This document shows, one piece after another, positions 15,438 to 24,477 of a DNA stretch of 52,852 bases. The position numbers and the translations under genes were made by a program. This DNA is from Paenibacillus sp. LS1 (GTDB lineage: Bacteria > Bacillota > Bacilli > Paenibacillales > Paenibacillaceae): assembly GCF_026013365.1 (NCBI RefSeq), contig NZ_JAPDOE010000021.1:1-52852 (forward strand), in the 5' to 3' direction. Numbering within the stretch: position 1 is the first letter of the stretch; every line of letters starts with the position of its first letter. The notes under the pieces were generated by a model. The model did no database searches, was not told the origin of the DNA, and saw only the letters and a list, made by a program, of their open reading frames with translations.

Positions 15438-17846
15438 TTGCTTTATTCGCAATACCGGTGGAATACACCGAATATCGATTTGGAGGCGGCTGCGGGACTC
15501 TCGCAGGCGCTTTCCGTTTCACCCCTTGTTGGACGTTTGCTTGTGAGTCGAGGAGTGCACAATGAGAAGGAGGCAGAGCGTTTTTTGCATCCTGATCTGA
15601 ATCAGATGCATGATCCTTATCTGCTACTCGGCATGAATGAAGCTGTGCCTCGCATCAAGCTGGCTTTGGAGCGGGAAGAACACATTTTAATCTACGGGGA
15701 TTATGACGCTGATGGCGTATCCAGTACATCGCTGATGATCCATTTGATGCGTCATCTTGGGGCTTCGTACGATATATATATTCCTCATCGCTCGAATGAA
15801 GGGTATGGGTTACACAACCATGCGTTGGATTGGGCCCATCAACAAGGCGTTACATTAATTATTACCGTGGACACCGGAATCAGTGCTGTTGAACAGATTG
15901 CCTATGCGGCAACGCTGGGCATCGAAGTCATTGTGACAGACCACCACGAACCGCCTGAAGTTTTGCCCGAAGCCTATACACTTATCAATCCAAAACTTCC
16001 GGGATGTCCGTATCCTTTTAAAGGTTTGGCAGGAGCGGGGGTAGCCTTGAAGCTGGCTCAGGCATTGATCGGGGAAGTGCCCGGTGAATGGATGGAGATT
16101 GCCGCTATTGGCACCGTTGCCGATCTGATGCCTCTGGAAGGTGAGAATCGGGTTATCGTCAGTTATGGAATTGAATCCATGCGCGGTTCACGTCTTCCCG
16201 GTGTAAGTGCATTGCTTGAAATCAGTGGTGTGGATCAGAGTCAGGTGACCTCGATTAATATTGCCTTTGCCATGGCACCGCGTATTAATGCGAGTGGACG
16301 GTTGGATCATGCCGGGAGAGCAGTGTCACTTCTCACAACCGAGAATCTGGATGAAGCTCATACGCTTGCCGGCCAGCTAGACCTATTGAATCGGGAGCGT
16401 CAGCAAGTCGTAGAGGGCATATTACAAGAAGCAACGGCACAGTTGGAACAAAAGATACAGCTTCGTTCAGGATCCGTTCCAGATGTAATCGTATTGGCTG
16501 GGGAGGGCTGGAATGTTGGAGTAGTTGGTATTGTGGCTTCCAAATTGCTGGACCGCTATTACCGACCTACACTCATTCTTGGGATCGATCCAGAGAGCGG
16601 TGTATGCAAGGGCTCTGCACGCTCCATTGAGGGCTTGGATATCTATGAGGCACTCACAGTCAATAAACACACCATGGACCATTACGGGGGACATCCAGCT
16701 GCAGCAGGTATGACCCTGCATCGGGATCAACTGGAAGAACTTGAGGCTGGCTTAAATGAGTTTGCTGCAACCGTACTGACCGATGAGGACTTTGTACCTC
16801 AGCGTCTTGCGGATGATGAATGCAGAATCAGTGATGTTCCGCTGAAAGTGATCCAGGAGATTGACAGATTGCAGCCTTTCGGGATGAGCAATCCTTCGCC
16901 ACGGTTTGTATTGAGAAGTGTGACTGTGAGGGAAACCAGAACGATGGGACGAGAGAAACGCCATCTGAAACTGGTTCTGGAGCAAGATGGTCAGCAACTG
17001 GAAACGGTGGCTTTTGGTAAGGGATCGTTAGCAGAGTTCCTTCTCCCAGGTTCCGTTATTGATGTGATGGGAGAACTGTCCATCAATGAATGGAATGGGA
17101 TGAGAAAACCTCAATTGATGCTTCAGGACATTCATGTTCCTCAGGTCCAAGTGTTTGATTTGCGTGGTAATGCCGAGCCATTGAGTGCAATGAAACATTT
17201 CTTGAGCTCACTTGAGGTGCATCTGCGATACAAATCAGGTTCCGTTGGAGCTATTGTTCGGAAAGAAACAGACGTTTCAGAGGGAAATTCATTGTATGAA
17301 CCTTGCCTTTGGGTATATGATAGAAAGGTCGGGTTATTTCCGTGTAATGCTGCTGCACAGCATTATGGACAGGAACAAGTCCGGACGTTATTTGTGTTTG
17401 ATACGCCGGAAACCCCGGAACAACTTGATGCCATGCTGGCTTTGTTCAGTGGAGCTGAAAATATCATCCTTCTACACGGATCAGGCAACCGCCGAGATCG
17501 CCTTCAGATGCCTTCCAGAGATCTCTTTAAGCGTATTTATATGCAGGTGTTGAAATGGAAAGCTGAACCCGTGGAGGAACAAGAGATTACTCCTGTGCTC
17601 AGTCGTCAGTGTGGATGTTCGCCGCGCATGATTACGATGATGTTGGATGTATTCGAAGAGTTATCCTTCATTACCCGTGATAACGGCAAAATTGCGTTTG
17701 TGGATAACCCGCCTAAGCGTGAACTAACCGCTTCACGTCACTATCAGGCGCTCGAAAACATGGCCGAGATAGAACAGGTGATGCTGGATGCGGCCACACC
17801 GCAACTGACACAATGGATGATATCCCGGATGAAGGGCGTATCTTAG
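15438..17846 (+). CDS. recJ: Single-stranded-DNA-specific exonuclease RecJ
   Basis: An 802-residue 5'-3' ssDNA exonuclease for recombination and mismatch repair. The DHH motifs are clear: ILIYGDYDADGVSSTSLM (motif I), IITVDTGIS (II), VIVTDHHEP (III), and the DHHA1 part GWNVGVVGIVASKLLDRYYRPTL and GGHPAAAGMTL. An OB domain (residues about 455-570) follows. The C-terminal 200 residues are a Firmicute-type extension. TTG 15438 lies 8 bases after AGGAG and yields the expected MLYSQYRWNTP start. apt follows 37 bases downstream, the usual recJ-apt-rel order, though here interrupted by the reverse-strand uraA. Confidence 0.95.
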   Translation: MLYSQYRWNTPNIDLEAAAGLSQALSVSPLVGRLLVSRGVHNEKEAERFLHPDLNQMHDPYLLLGMNEAVPRIKLALEREEHILIYGDYDADGVSSTSLMIHLMRHLGASYDIYIPHRSNEGYGLHNHALDWAHQQGVTLIITVDTGISAVEQIAYAATLGIEVIVTDHHEPPEVLPEAYTLINPKLPGCPYPFKGLAGAGVALKLAQALIGEVPGEWMEIAAIGTVADLMPLEGENRVIVSYGIESMRGSRLPGVSALLEISGVDQSQVTSINIAFAMAPRINASGRLDHAGRAVSLLTTENLDEAHTLAGQLDLLNRERQQVVEGILQEATAQLEQKIQLRSGSVPDVIVLAGEGWNVGVVGIVASKLLDRYYRPTLILGIDPESGVCKGSARSIEGLDIYEALTVNKHTMDHYGGHPAAAGMTLHRDQLEELEAGLNEFAATVLTDEDFVPQRLADDECRISDVPLKVIQEIDRLQPFGMSNPSPRFVLRSVTVRETRTMGREKRHLKLVLEQDGQQLETVAFGKGSLAEFLLPGSVIDVMGELSINEWNGMRKPQLMLQDIHVPQVQVFDLRGNAEPLSAMKHFLSSLEVHLRYKSGSVGAIVRKETDVSEGNSLYEPCLWVYDRKVGLFPCNAAAQHYGQEQVRTLFVFDTPETPEQLDAMLALFSGAENIILLHGSGNRRDRLQMPSRDLFKRIYMQVLKWKAEPVEEQEITPVLSRQCGCSPRMITMMLDVFEELSFITRDNGKIAFVDNPPKRELTASRHYQALENMAEIEQVMLDAATPQLTQWMISRMKGVS

Positions 17847-17883
17847 ATGGAAGTTTGTGTATTTATTTTAGGAGGAGATTATT

Positions 17884-18399
17884 TTGGATTTTAAAGATTA
17901 TATTCGTGTCATCCCTGACTTTCCACAACCGGGAATCAGCTTTAAGGACATTACAACATTGTTGAAAGATGGAGAAATGTACCGCAAGGCGATCAATGAA
18001 CTGAAAGTGATGGTTTCTGATCTGAAAATTGACGTCATTGCTGGACCTGAAGCACGTGGTTTCGTTGTGGGCGCCCCTCTGGCATACGCTCTAGGTGTCG
18101 GTTTTGCTCCGATTCGTAAAAGTGGAAAACTGCCTGGAGAGACGATTGAAGTTGGTTATGATCTCGAGTATGGCAAGGATACACTCGCGATGCACACAGA
18201 TGCGATTGAAAAAGGTCAAAATGTCCTGATCGCAGATGATCTGCTCGCAACGGGTGGAACGATTGCCACTTCCATCAACTTGATTGAACAATTGGGTGGG
18301 AACGTTGTCGGTGCTGCATTCCTGATCGAGCTGTCTGATCTGAATGGTCGTGCTAAATTGCCTGAGAAAATCGATGTATTCACATTGATGAACTACTAA
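17884..18399 (+). CDS. apt: Adenine phosphoribosyltransferase
   Basis: A 171-residue cytosolic salvage enzyme that makes AMP from adenine and PRPP. The N-terminal IRVIPDFPQPGISFKDITTLL hood, the AGPEARGFVVGAPLAYALG block, FAPIRKSGKLPG, and the PRPP-binding loop VLIADDLLATGGT are all typical. Length matches the family. The start is TTG 17884, preceded by AGGAGGAG. Likely cotranscribed with recJ; a bidirectional terminator follows at 18489. Confidence 0.97.
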   Translation: MDFKDYIRVIPDFPQPGISFKDITTLLKDGEMYRKAINELKVMVSDLKIDVIAGPEARGFVVGAPLAYALGVGFAPIRKSGKLPGETIEVGYDLEYGKDTLAMHTDAIEKGQNVLIADDLLATGGTIATSINLIEQLGGNVVGAAFLIELSDLNGRAKLPEKIDVFTLMNY

Positions 18400-18488
18400 G
18401 TTTAAAATCTCCACTTGGAGTGTTGTGATTAAAACCTGAATTGCTTTTCCCTTTTCCCGGGAAATAATATACAGCATTAATGATTGTG

Positions 18489-18536
18489 AAAAAGCCTGTT
18501 CTCTCCATCCGTTAGGGTTGGAAAGAACAGGCTTTT
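18489..18536. terminator. Bidirectional terminator between apt and uraA
   Basis: AAAAAGCCTGTTCT (18489-18502) pairs with AGAACAGGCTTTT (18524-18536). A and T tracts on the two sides let it stop apt transcripts and the convergent uraA transcripts. Confidence 0.9.
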
Positions 18537-18554
18537 GATGTTTAAACGTTGGAA

Positions 18555-19871
18555 TTAATGGGGCGTCTTTTCAGTGATAGGCTGTTTTTTTGAATCATCA
18601 TTCAACCAACCCAGCACTTCAAACAGTTTGAACAACAAGCTCATCAGGATTCCGACGATAGTTGCCAGTGCCATCCCTTTCAAATGAATGCCGTAGAAGG
18701 TAACTTCTGTACCACTCAGTCCAATGACCAATACAAGTGTAGTAAGCAGTAGATTGGTCGGTTTGGCAAAATCGACTTTCTGTTCAACCAGAATACGCAG
18801 ACCGGATGCTGCAATAACCCCGAACAGGAGCAGGGACACACCGCCCATAACTGGCACAGGAATGTTGGCTACAAGCGCCGAGAATGTTCCTGAGAAGGAG
18901 AGTACGATTGCAATGACTGCTGCGCCACCAATGACATATGTGGAGTATACGCGAGTCAGGGCCATAACACCGATGTTCTCACCATAGGTTGTATTGGGAG
19001 TTGATCCTACAAACCCGGACAGAATAGTGGATACCCCGTTACCAAGCAGGGAACGATGAAGGCCAGGGTCTTTCGACAGATCTTTGCCTACGATGCTGCT
19101 CGTTACAAGCAAATGTCCAATATGTTCAACGATAACCACAAGCGCTACAGGTAAAATGGTGAAAATAACGGACCAGTCAAATGTAGGTGTTGTTACGGTA
19201 GGAAGCGAGATGAAATCAGCGTTTCCTATAGCCTGTTTATCAACCAGACCCATAGAATAACCAAGGATATAACCCACTACTATTCCGATTAGAATATGAA
19301 TGATTTTGGGGAATCCACGGAACGTTACGGCTCCAATAACAGTGATACCTAGCGTTGCCATGGATAAAATAATGGGTTTGGCCTGAGGAACCCAGTTGGG
19401 GTTAGCTACAGGATCAGAATTAATCAATCCGGCCATTTGCGCTGCAACAGGTACAAGCTCCAGACCGATCAGAGCAACGATGGCACCCATAACCGCTGGT
19501 GGGAATACAACGTTGATCCATCCGGTACCCGCAAATTTAATAATGAGGGCCACGAGACAGAAAACAAGTCCTGTTATGATAAAAGCTCCAAGTGCCATGG
19601 AGTAGCCATTCTCTGGATGTTGTTTTAATACCATTGTGACAGGTGCAATAAAGGCAAAGCTTGATCCGAGATATGCTGGAATCTTACCTTTACACATGAG
19701 TATGTACAACAGTGTTCCAACCCCGTTCATCAGCAAGATCATACTTGGATCGACACCGAACAGGTTCGGCACAAGCACCGTGCTGCCAAACATGGCGAAC
19801 AAATGCTGAAGGCTAAGCAGTGAACCTGAGCCAAGTGGCATCTTTTGATTAACCTGAATTTCGCGTTGCAA
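18555..19871 (-). CDS. uraA: NCS2 uracil permease
   Basis: A 438-residue membrane protein with about 12-14 helices. The N terminus LLSLQHLFAMFGSTVLVPNLFGVDPSM is a clear UraA/PyrP signature, with later conserved blocks GTGWINVVFPPAVMGAIVALIGLELVP, ILPVALVVIVEHIGHLLVTS and GFVGSTPNTTYGENIGVMALTRVYS. It should import uracil with protons. The start is TTG 19871 on the minus strand, with AAGGAGA 9 bases upstream. It is inserted between apt and rel. No PyrR attenuator could be recognised in its leader. The substrate could be another pyrimidine, but uracil is the best call. Confidence 0.88.
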   Translation of the reverse strand: MQREIQVNQKMPLGSGSLLSLQHLFAMFGSTVLVPNLFGVDPSMILLMNGVGTLLYILMCKGKIPAYLGSSFAFIAPVTMVLKQHPENGYSMALGAFIITGLVFCLVALIIKFAGTGWINVVFPPAVMGAIVALIGLELVPVAAQMAGLINSDPVANPNWVPQAKPIILSMATLGITVIGAVTFRGFPKIIHILIGIVVGYILGYSMGLVDKQAIGNADFISLPTVTTPTFDWSVIFTILPVALVVIVEHIGHLLVTSSIVGKDLSKDPGLHRSLLGNGVSTILSGFVGSTPNTTYGENIGVMALTRVYSTYVIGGAAVIAIVLSFSGTFSALVANIPVPVMGGVSLLLFGVIAASGLRILVEQKVDFAKPTNLLLTTLVLVIGLSGTEVTFYGIHLKGMALATIVGILMSLLFKLFEVLGWLNDDSKKQPITEKTPH

Positions 19872-20244
19872 TGAATTTCATCTCCTTTTCCGAAACACAA
19901 ACTTTCAATAGATTACAGAGTTTCTCTTAATTAAGCAATAACATTTTTGACGCAGCAGAGCGATGGAATTTATATTTTCATGAAATTTCCTTCTATTTCA
20001 GCAAATAACGGCAATAATACATAAGAAATAAGAAATACATCCAATCCCCTGTGAGTCATAGGGAAACGGGATAGAAGTAATTCAGATCACCAATATAAAA
20101 ATTGGATAAGCGCTCTTATTCGTCAGCAGTTGACGGGAAACGGGCGAAGCGTCATAATTATAGGAAATTACTTTTACGGGGAACCTGTGTTGCAGCATTG
20201 TCACGGGTTCCATTTGGTATAGAAAGGACACGGAACAGATCAGA
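19872..20244. other. Divergent promoter region uraA/rel
   Basis: 373 AT-rich bases between divergent genes. They must hold the promoters of both, but I see no strong TTGACA-TATAAT pair. TATAGA at 20218 is the best minus-10-like box for rel, without a well-spaced minus-35. No coding sequence or riboswitch is evident. Confidence 0.5.
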
Positions 20245-22422
20245 ATGGGCATAGAGCAATTACTCGAGAAGGCCGGGGCATATATCAAAGAACCCGATCT
20301 GGTGCGCATACGAGAAGCTTACGAATTTGCTGATCAGGCCCACCATGGACAGACGCGAAAATCGGGAGAACCGTATATTCTGCATCCGCTTGCGGTTGCC
20401 GACATTGTTGTAAACATGCAGATGGACACCATCTCCATAATAGCAGCGCTTCTTCATGATGTAGTAGAGGATACTACGGTCTCACTTGAAGAAATCCGCA
20501 ATCATTTCGGCAATACGTGTGCCATGCTTGTTGACGGCTTGACGAAGCTGGAACGTATTCAGTTTCGCTCCAAGGAAGAACAGCAGAACGAGAACTACCG
20601 CAAAATGTTCATCGCCATGGCGCAGGACATCCGTGTCATCGTGATTAAATTGGCTGACCGTCTGCATAATATGCGGACACTCAAGTTTCAGTCGGAAGAA
20701 AGCCAGCGCCGGATCTCATATGAGACGCTGGAAATTTTCTGTCCGATTGCAAACCGTTTGGGTATCTCAGCGATCAAATGGGAAATGGAGGACATCGCCC
20801 TCCGTTATTTGAATCCGCAGCAATACTATAGAATTGCAAACCTGATGCACAAAAAGCGTGCGGAACGTGAGCAATATATTGATACGGTTATGGATGGAAT
20901 TACGAACAAGCTTGATGAGATGGGCATTCAGGCAGACCTTTCGGGCCGCCCGAAACATATCTACAGCGTGTTCAAGAAAATGACCACCAAAAACAAGCAG
21001 TTTAACGAAATTTACGATCTGCTTGCTATTCGTATTATTGTGGATAATATCAAGGATTGTTATGCTACCCTGGGAATTATACACACGCTATGGAAACCGA
21101 TGCCTGGACGCTTTAAGGACTACATTGCAATGCCTAAGGCAAATATGTATCAATCGCTGCATACAACGGTAGTCGGTCCTAATGGTGAACCAACGGAAGT
21201 ACAGATTCGGACATGGGATATGCACCGGACTGCTGAATTTGGTATCGCTGCTCACTGGGCTTACAAAGAAGGCGCTGCGAATGGAAATCATTTTGAAGAT
21301 AAAATTACGTTCTTCCGTGAAATTCTTGAACTTCAGAACGAAGCACAGGATGCTTCTGAATTCGTAGAATCACTCAAAATGGATTTCTTCTCGGATCTGG
21401 TGTTTGTATTTACGCCAAAAGGAGAAGTTATCGAACTCCCTATCGGCTCTGTTCCTTTGGATTTTGCTTATCGTATCCATACGGAAGTTGGTAATCGCAC
21501 CATTGGTGCCAAAGTGAACGGTCGAATTGTTCCGCTCGATTATCATCTGAAGACAGGCGATATCATTGAAATTTTGACGTCCAAACATTCTTACGGACCG
21601 AGCCAGGACTGGATGAAAATTGCTAAATCTTCTCATGCACGTGCAAAGATCAAGCAATGGTTCAAGAAGGAACGCCGTGAAGAAAACGTTGAAAAAGGTC
21701 GGGAGAGCTGTGAGCGTGAACTGAAACGCATGGGGCTTGATCCTTCTGCGTGGATGACGGATGACAAGTTGATGGAAGCTGCCAAAAAATATGCTTTTAA
21801 CGATATTGAGGATATGCTTGCGGCTGTTGGATTCGGTGGCATTACTGCTGCACAGATCGTGACCAAAGCAACGGAAAAACTGCGTAAAGAGCAGGAAGAA
21901 TCCAGTTTGCTGGAATTGAATTCCGAGATGCGGGAGCTGAAACCTGCACCTGAGCGCAGAAATCGACCAACCAACGGTATTCGTGTCAAAGGCATCGATA
22001 ATCTGCTCGTTCGATTCGCACGATGTTGTAATCCTGTACCTGGGGATGACATTATCGGATACGTTACACGGGGCCGCGGCGTTTCCGTACACCGTAGTGA
22101 CTGTCCGAATATCCCGACAAGTGCAGACGGAGAAGAAGCAGCGCGCGTTATTGAGGTTGAGTGGGAAGAGAATATCGAAGCGAGCTACAGTGTGGATATT
22201 GAGATCACAGGCCATGATCGGAATGGCTTGCTCAACGAGGTACTTCAGGCTGTTTCCGAAAGTAAAACCAATATATCTGCCGTTACGGGACGGACAGACA
22301 AAAATAAATTAGCATTGGTGCACGTGACCATTCTGATTCGCAACACGGATCATCTGCATTCCGTTGTAGAACGGATCAAACGGGTGAAAGATGTTTATTC
22401 TGTGCATCGGATTATGCAGTAA
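20245..22422 (+). CDS. relA: Bifunctional (p)ppGpp synthetase/hydrolase Rel
   Basis: A 725-residue stringent-response enzyme. Domains in order: HD hydrolase (HPLAVADIV, AALLHDVVEDT, LADRLHNMRTL; about 20-200), synthetase (GRPKHIYSVFKKM, IYDLLAIRIIV, YIAMPKANMYQSLHTTVVGP; about 240-350), TGS (VFVFTPKGEVIELPIGSVPLDFAYRIHTEVGNR; about 390-450), zinc-finger-like RFARCCNPVPGDDIIGYVTRGRGV (about 590-620), and a C-terminal ACT domain (VDIEITGHDRNGLLNEVLQAVSESK). Keeping the HD and its catalytic residues makes it a bifunctional Rsh protein rather than synthetase-only. It senses uncharged tRNA on ribosomes. dtd follows 12 bases downstream, the conserved pair. Confidence 0.96.
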   Translation: MGIEQLLEKAGAYIKEPDLVRIREAYEFADQAHHGQTRKSGEPYILHPLAVADIVVNMQMDTISIIAALLHDVVEDTTVSLEEIRNHFGNTCAMLVDGLTKLERIQFRSKEEQQNENYRKMFIAMAQDIRVIVIKLADRLHNMRTLKFQSEESQRRISYETLEIFCPIANRLGISAIKWEMEDIALRYLNPQQYYRIANLMHKKRAEREQYIDTVMDGITNKLDEMGIQADLSGRPKHIYSVFKKMTTKNKQFNEIYDLLAIRIIVDNIKDCYATLGIIHTLWKPMPGRFKDYIAMPKANMYQSLHTTVVGPNGEPTEVQIRTWDMHRTAEFGIAAHWAYKEGAANGNHFEDKITFFREILELQNEAQDASEFVESLKMDFFSDLVFVFTPKGEVIELPIGSVPLDFAYRIHTEVGNRTIGAKVNGRIVPLDYHLKTGDIIEILTSKHSYGPSQDWMKIAKSSHARAKIKQWFKKERREENVEKGRESCERELKRMGLDPSAWMTDDKLMEAAKKYAFNDIEDMLAAVGFGGITAAQIVTKATEKLRKEQEESSLLELNSEMRELKPAPERRNRPTNGIRVKGIDNLLVRFARCCNPVPGDDIIGYVTRGRGVSVHRSDCPNIPTSADGEEAARVIEVEWEENIEASYSVDIEITGHDRNGLLNEVLQAVSESKTNISAVTGRTDKNKLALVHVTILIRNTDHLHSVVERIKRVKDVYSVHRIMQ

Positions 22423-22434
22423 GGAGCCTGTAAG

Positions 22435-22896
22435 ATGAGGGTGCTTGTACAACGCTGTAAAGAGGCTCAGGTGACCGTTGGTGACGAGCTGACAGGTAAG
22501 ATCCAATCCGGACTAATGTTGCTCGTGGGCATCACCCATGAGGACACCCAGAAGGATGCCCAGTATCTGGCTGATAAAGTTAGTGGGTTACGGATTTTTG
22601 AGGATGATCAGGAGAAGATGAATCTCAGCCTACTGGATGTAGGTGGTGCTGTATTGTCTGTTTCCCAGTTCACCTTGTACGGAGATTGTCGCAAAGGAAA
22701 ACGCCCGAGCTTCGCGGCTGCGGCCCGACCTGATGCTGCAGAACTATTGTATGAAACTTTCAATCAGCTACTACGTGATAAAGGCATTCAAGTTGAAACG
22801 GGTCGTTTCGGAGCGATGATGGATGTGACGTTTACCAACTGGGGACCGGTGACTTTGATGTTAGAAAGTCCGATTCGTCAGGAACCGAATGCATAA
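22435..22896 (+). CDS. dtd: D-aminoacyl-tRNA deacylase
   Basis: A 153-residue enzyme that removes D-amino acids (and glycine from tRNA-Ala) from tRNA. MRVLVQRCKEAQVTV at the start, SQFTLYGDCRKGKRPSF (catalytic Ser/Gln region) and the C-terminal NWGPVTLMLESP with the Gly-cisPro motif are diagnostic. Length is typical. AGGAG lies 8 bases before ATG 22435. It is coupled to rel. Its presence is interesting beside a D-amino-acid-making NRPS cluster further along, but dtd is a housekeeping gene in this family. Confidence 0.96.
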   Translation: MRVLVQRCKEAQVTVGDELTGKIQSGLMLLVGITHEDTQKDAQYLADKVSGLRIFEDDQEKMNLSLLDVGGAVLSVSQFTLYGDCRKGKRPSFAAAARPDAAELLYETFNQLLRDKGIQVETGRFGAMMDVTFTNWGPVTLMLESPIRQEPNA

Positions 22897-22972
22897 TTTC
22901 ATGGAGTTCAGGCCATAATGAGGGATAATTCGTTGATGAATATTTCATGATCAAAGGAGTATCCAACCCATT

Positions 22973-23140
22973 ATGCGCCAATCTGCGAAAGAAACACGTA
23001 CTCGTACGGAACCTTTGGTATTCCCTGGAAACTTGAATGAATCATTGCATCTTGCCCGTGCAGCTGCTGAATGTGTTGCAACGATCTGGGCACTTCAGGA
23101 TTCGGACAAAGGGAAGCAAACTCATCTTCCGCGATCTTGA
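22973..23140 (+). CDS. Possible small protein of unknown function (55 aa)
   Basis: An open frame from ATG 22973 to TGA 23138-23140 encoding a 55-residue protein, MRQSAKETRTRTEPLVFPGN then LNESLHLARAAAECVATIWALQ, with a predicted amphipathic helix in the middle. AAAGGAG lies upstream, but about 14 bases from the ATG, longer than ideal. Codon use looks ordinary. It follows dtd by 76 bases and a terminator follows it. I do not recognise it; it could be spurious. Confidence 0.4.
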   Translation: MRQSAKETRTRTEPLVFPGNLNESLHLARAAAECVATIWALQDSDKGKQTHLPRS

Positions 23141-23190
23141 ATGTCTGCACAGGTATAAAAACATCCGAAATTTGGATTATACAGATTCTG

Positions 23191-23229
23191 AAAAGTCCTG
23201 GTTCGTGGTATTCGAATCAGGACTTTTTG
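23191..23229 (+). terminator. Terminator of the rel-dtd transcript
   Basis: AAAAGTCCTG (23191-23200) and CAGGACTTTT (23218-23227) form a strong stem with an inner GTTCG/CGAAT pairing and a T tail. Confidence 0.88.
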
Positions 23230-23351
23230 TTGTGTGTTGTTATAAATTGCTCTGGTGAGGGTAATAACAAAACGAGGCACAACGAAGTGCCGATGTACTG
23301 CAAGTCCCGATTTCTAAAGAAAGTTCGAACACGGAAAGGAGAACATACGTT

Positions 23352-23858
23352 ATGAGTAAAGTTGCTTTTTTATTGGCGAATGACTTTGAAGATTCGGAGA
23401 TGCAGGTTCCGTATGACGAAGTGAAAAAAGCTGGGCATGAAGTGGAGATTATCGGGTTAAAGGCCGGTGAGACCCTTAAAGGTAAGGGAGGAAAGGCCTC
23501 CTATACGGCAGATAAAGCGATCTCCGATGCATCCGCTTCAGATTATGATGCAGTCGTAATTCCTGGTGGATCATCCCCTGAGAATTTGCGAAGTGATGCG
23601 AACATCTTGAAGTTCGTCACCGAGATCAACAGTGCGAAGAAACCAATCGCAGCGATCTGTCATGGCCCGCAGATTTTGGCAAGTGCCGGTCTGTTGAAAG
23701 GCCGTACGATTACATCTTATCCGCCACTTAAGGATGACATGGTAAACGCAGGAGCAGAGTTCAAGGATCATGAGGCTGTGGTGGATGGAAACTATATTAC
23801 ATCCCGCACGCCTGAAGATGAGCCAGCGTTTGTCCGTGAACTGCTAAAAGTCATTTAA
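23352..23858 (+). CDS. DJ-1/PfpI family protein (general stress protein 18-like)
   Basis: A 168-residue protein with the class I glutamine amidotransferase-like fold. The nucleophile elbow is AAICHGPQILASAGLLKGR (Cys at about 103) and the conserved acidic residue lies in LLANDFEDSEMQVPY; the VVIPGGSSPENLR loop completes the family pattern. Relatives include YraA/GSP18 and PfpI, reported as stress-induced deglycases or proteases; the activity here is not predictable. ATG 23352 follows AAGGAG. Between it and the rel operon lie two terminal structures, so it probably has its own promoter. Confidence 0.87.
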   Translation: MSKVAFLLANDFEDSEMQVPYDEVKKAGHEVEIIGLKAGETLKGKGGKASYTADKAISDASASDYDAVVIPGGSSPENLRSDANILKFVTEINSAKKPIAAICHGPQILASAGLLKGRTITSYPPLKDDMVNAGAEFKDHEAVVDGNYITSRTPEDEPAFVRELLKVI

Positions 23859-23962
23859 CTTCACTCGGTTCAACTGACATACATGGATGTATCTTACCTA
23901 CGTTACATCGTGAAACTTACAAACTTCACGTTGCATTTCATTCCGAAAAAGGAGGGTTTGAC

Positions 23963-24409
23963 ATGACAAAACATATTCAGGCGTATTTTCGAACCGAGGA
24001 CGAGGCAGAGGGAGCAAGAACTTCACTTCAGACGTTCCGTACAGAGCATTTGGAAGTAGGTCAACTGGACAGTGCGGTAGGTAGAGACACGCGTATTATG
24101 GTGCCACTGGTGCCCTATAATACAGCAGGTGGCGTAGGCACCAACGGAGCAATGGGTGTAGGTGCAGCCCCTGGTATTCCAGCTAGCGAAAATGTGATCC
24201 CTGTAGTAGCCAATGTGGACCGTGATGCAGAACGGGATACTCGTGACAGAGTGAATGAGGATGGAGATCTGCTGAATGCAGCGGACGTGTCTTCGGCCGA
24301 TTATGATGATCTGCATTATGTTCTGTCTGCCAAAGTAAGAGATGAGGACTATGACGAGATTGTTCATAAGCTTCGTTCCAACCATGCCTATGTGGAAGAT
24401 TTGAATTAA
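23963..24409 (+). CDS. Acidic GSP17M/YflT-like hypothetical protein
   Basis: A 148-residue soluble acidic protein. Residues 1-35 (HIQAYFRTEDEAEGARTSLQ) and the last 35 (LHYVLSAKVRDEDYDEIVHKL) each look like a beta-alpha-beta half, joined by a glycine-rich hydrophobic middle (NTAGGVGTNGAMGVGAAPG) and an acidic stretch. The layout recalls heat/general-stress proteins of the YflT/GSP17M type, but I cannot confirm homology. AAAAGGAGGG lies upstream of ATG 23963. Its neighbour is a stress-like PfpI protein. A strong terminator follows at 24427. Confidence 0.6.
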   Translation: MTKHIQAYFRTEDEAEGARTSLQTFRTEHLEVGQLDSAVGRDTRIMVPLVPYNTAGGVGTNGAMGVGAAPGIPASENVIPVVANVDRDAERDTRDRVNEDGDLLNAADVSSADYDDLHYVLSAKVRDEDYDEIVHKLRSNHAYVEDLN

Positions 24410-24426
24410 CGTATAGATACCTCTTG

Positions 24427-24475
24427 GCCCTTGCACTGCTCGACCACACAGTCGAGTGATGTGCAAGGGCTTTTT
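24427..24475 (+). terminator. Terminator after the YflT-like gene
   Basis: GCCCTTGCAC (24427-24436) pairs with GTGCAAGGGC (24461-24470), an inner CTCGAC/GTCGAG stem extends it, and TTTTT follows. Confidence 0.92.
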
Positions 24476-24477
24476 AA

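Noticed and set aside
19872..20244. PyrR attenuator before uraA
   Set aside because: No recognisable PyrR-binding loop or terminator/antiterminator pair in the leader on the minus strand.
21370..22215. 281-residue minus-strand frame
   Set aside because: Antisense to the conserved TGS and ACT regions of rel; Phe/His/Cys-rich with no family resemblance.
23037..23258. 73-residue plus-strand frame
   Set aside because: It runs through the rel-dtd terminator and has no ribosome site; the 55-residue frame at 22973 is the better candidate here.
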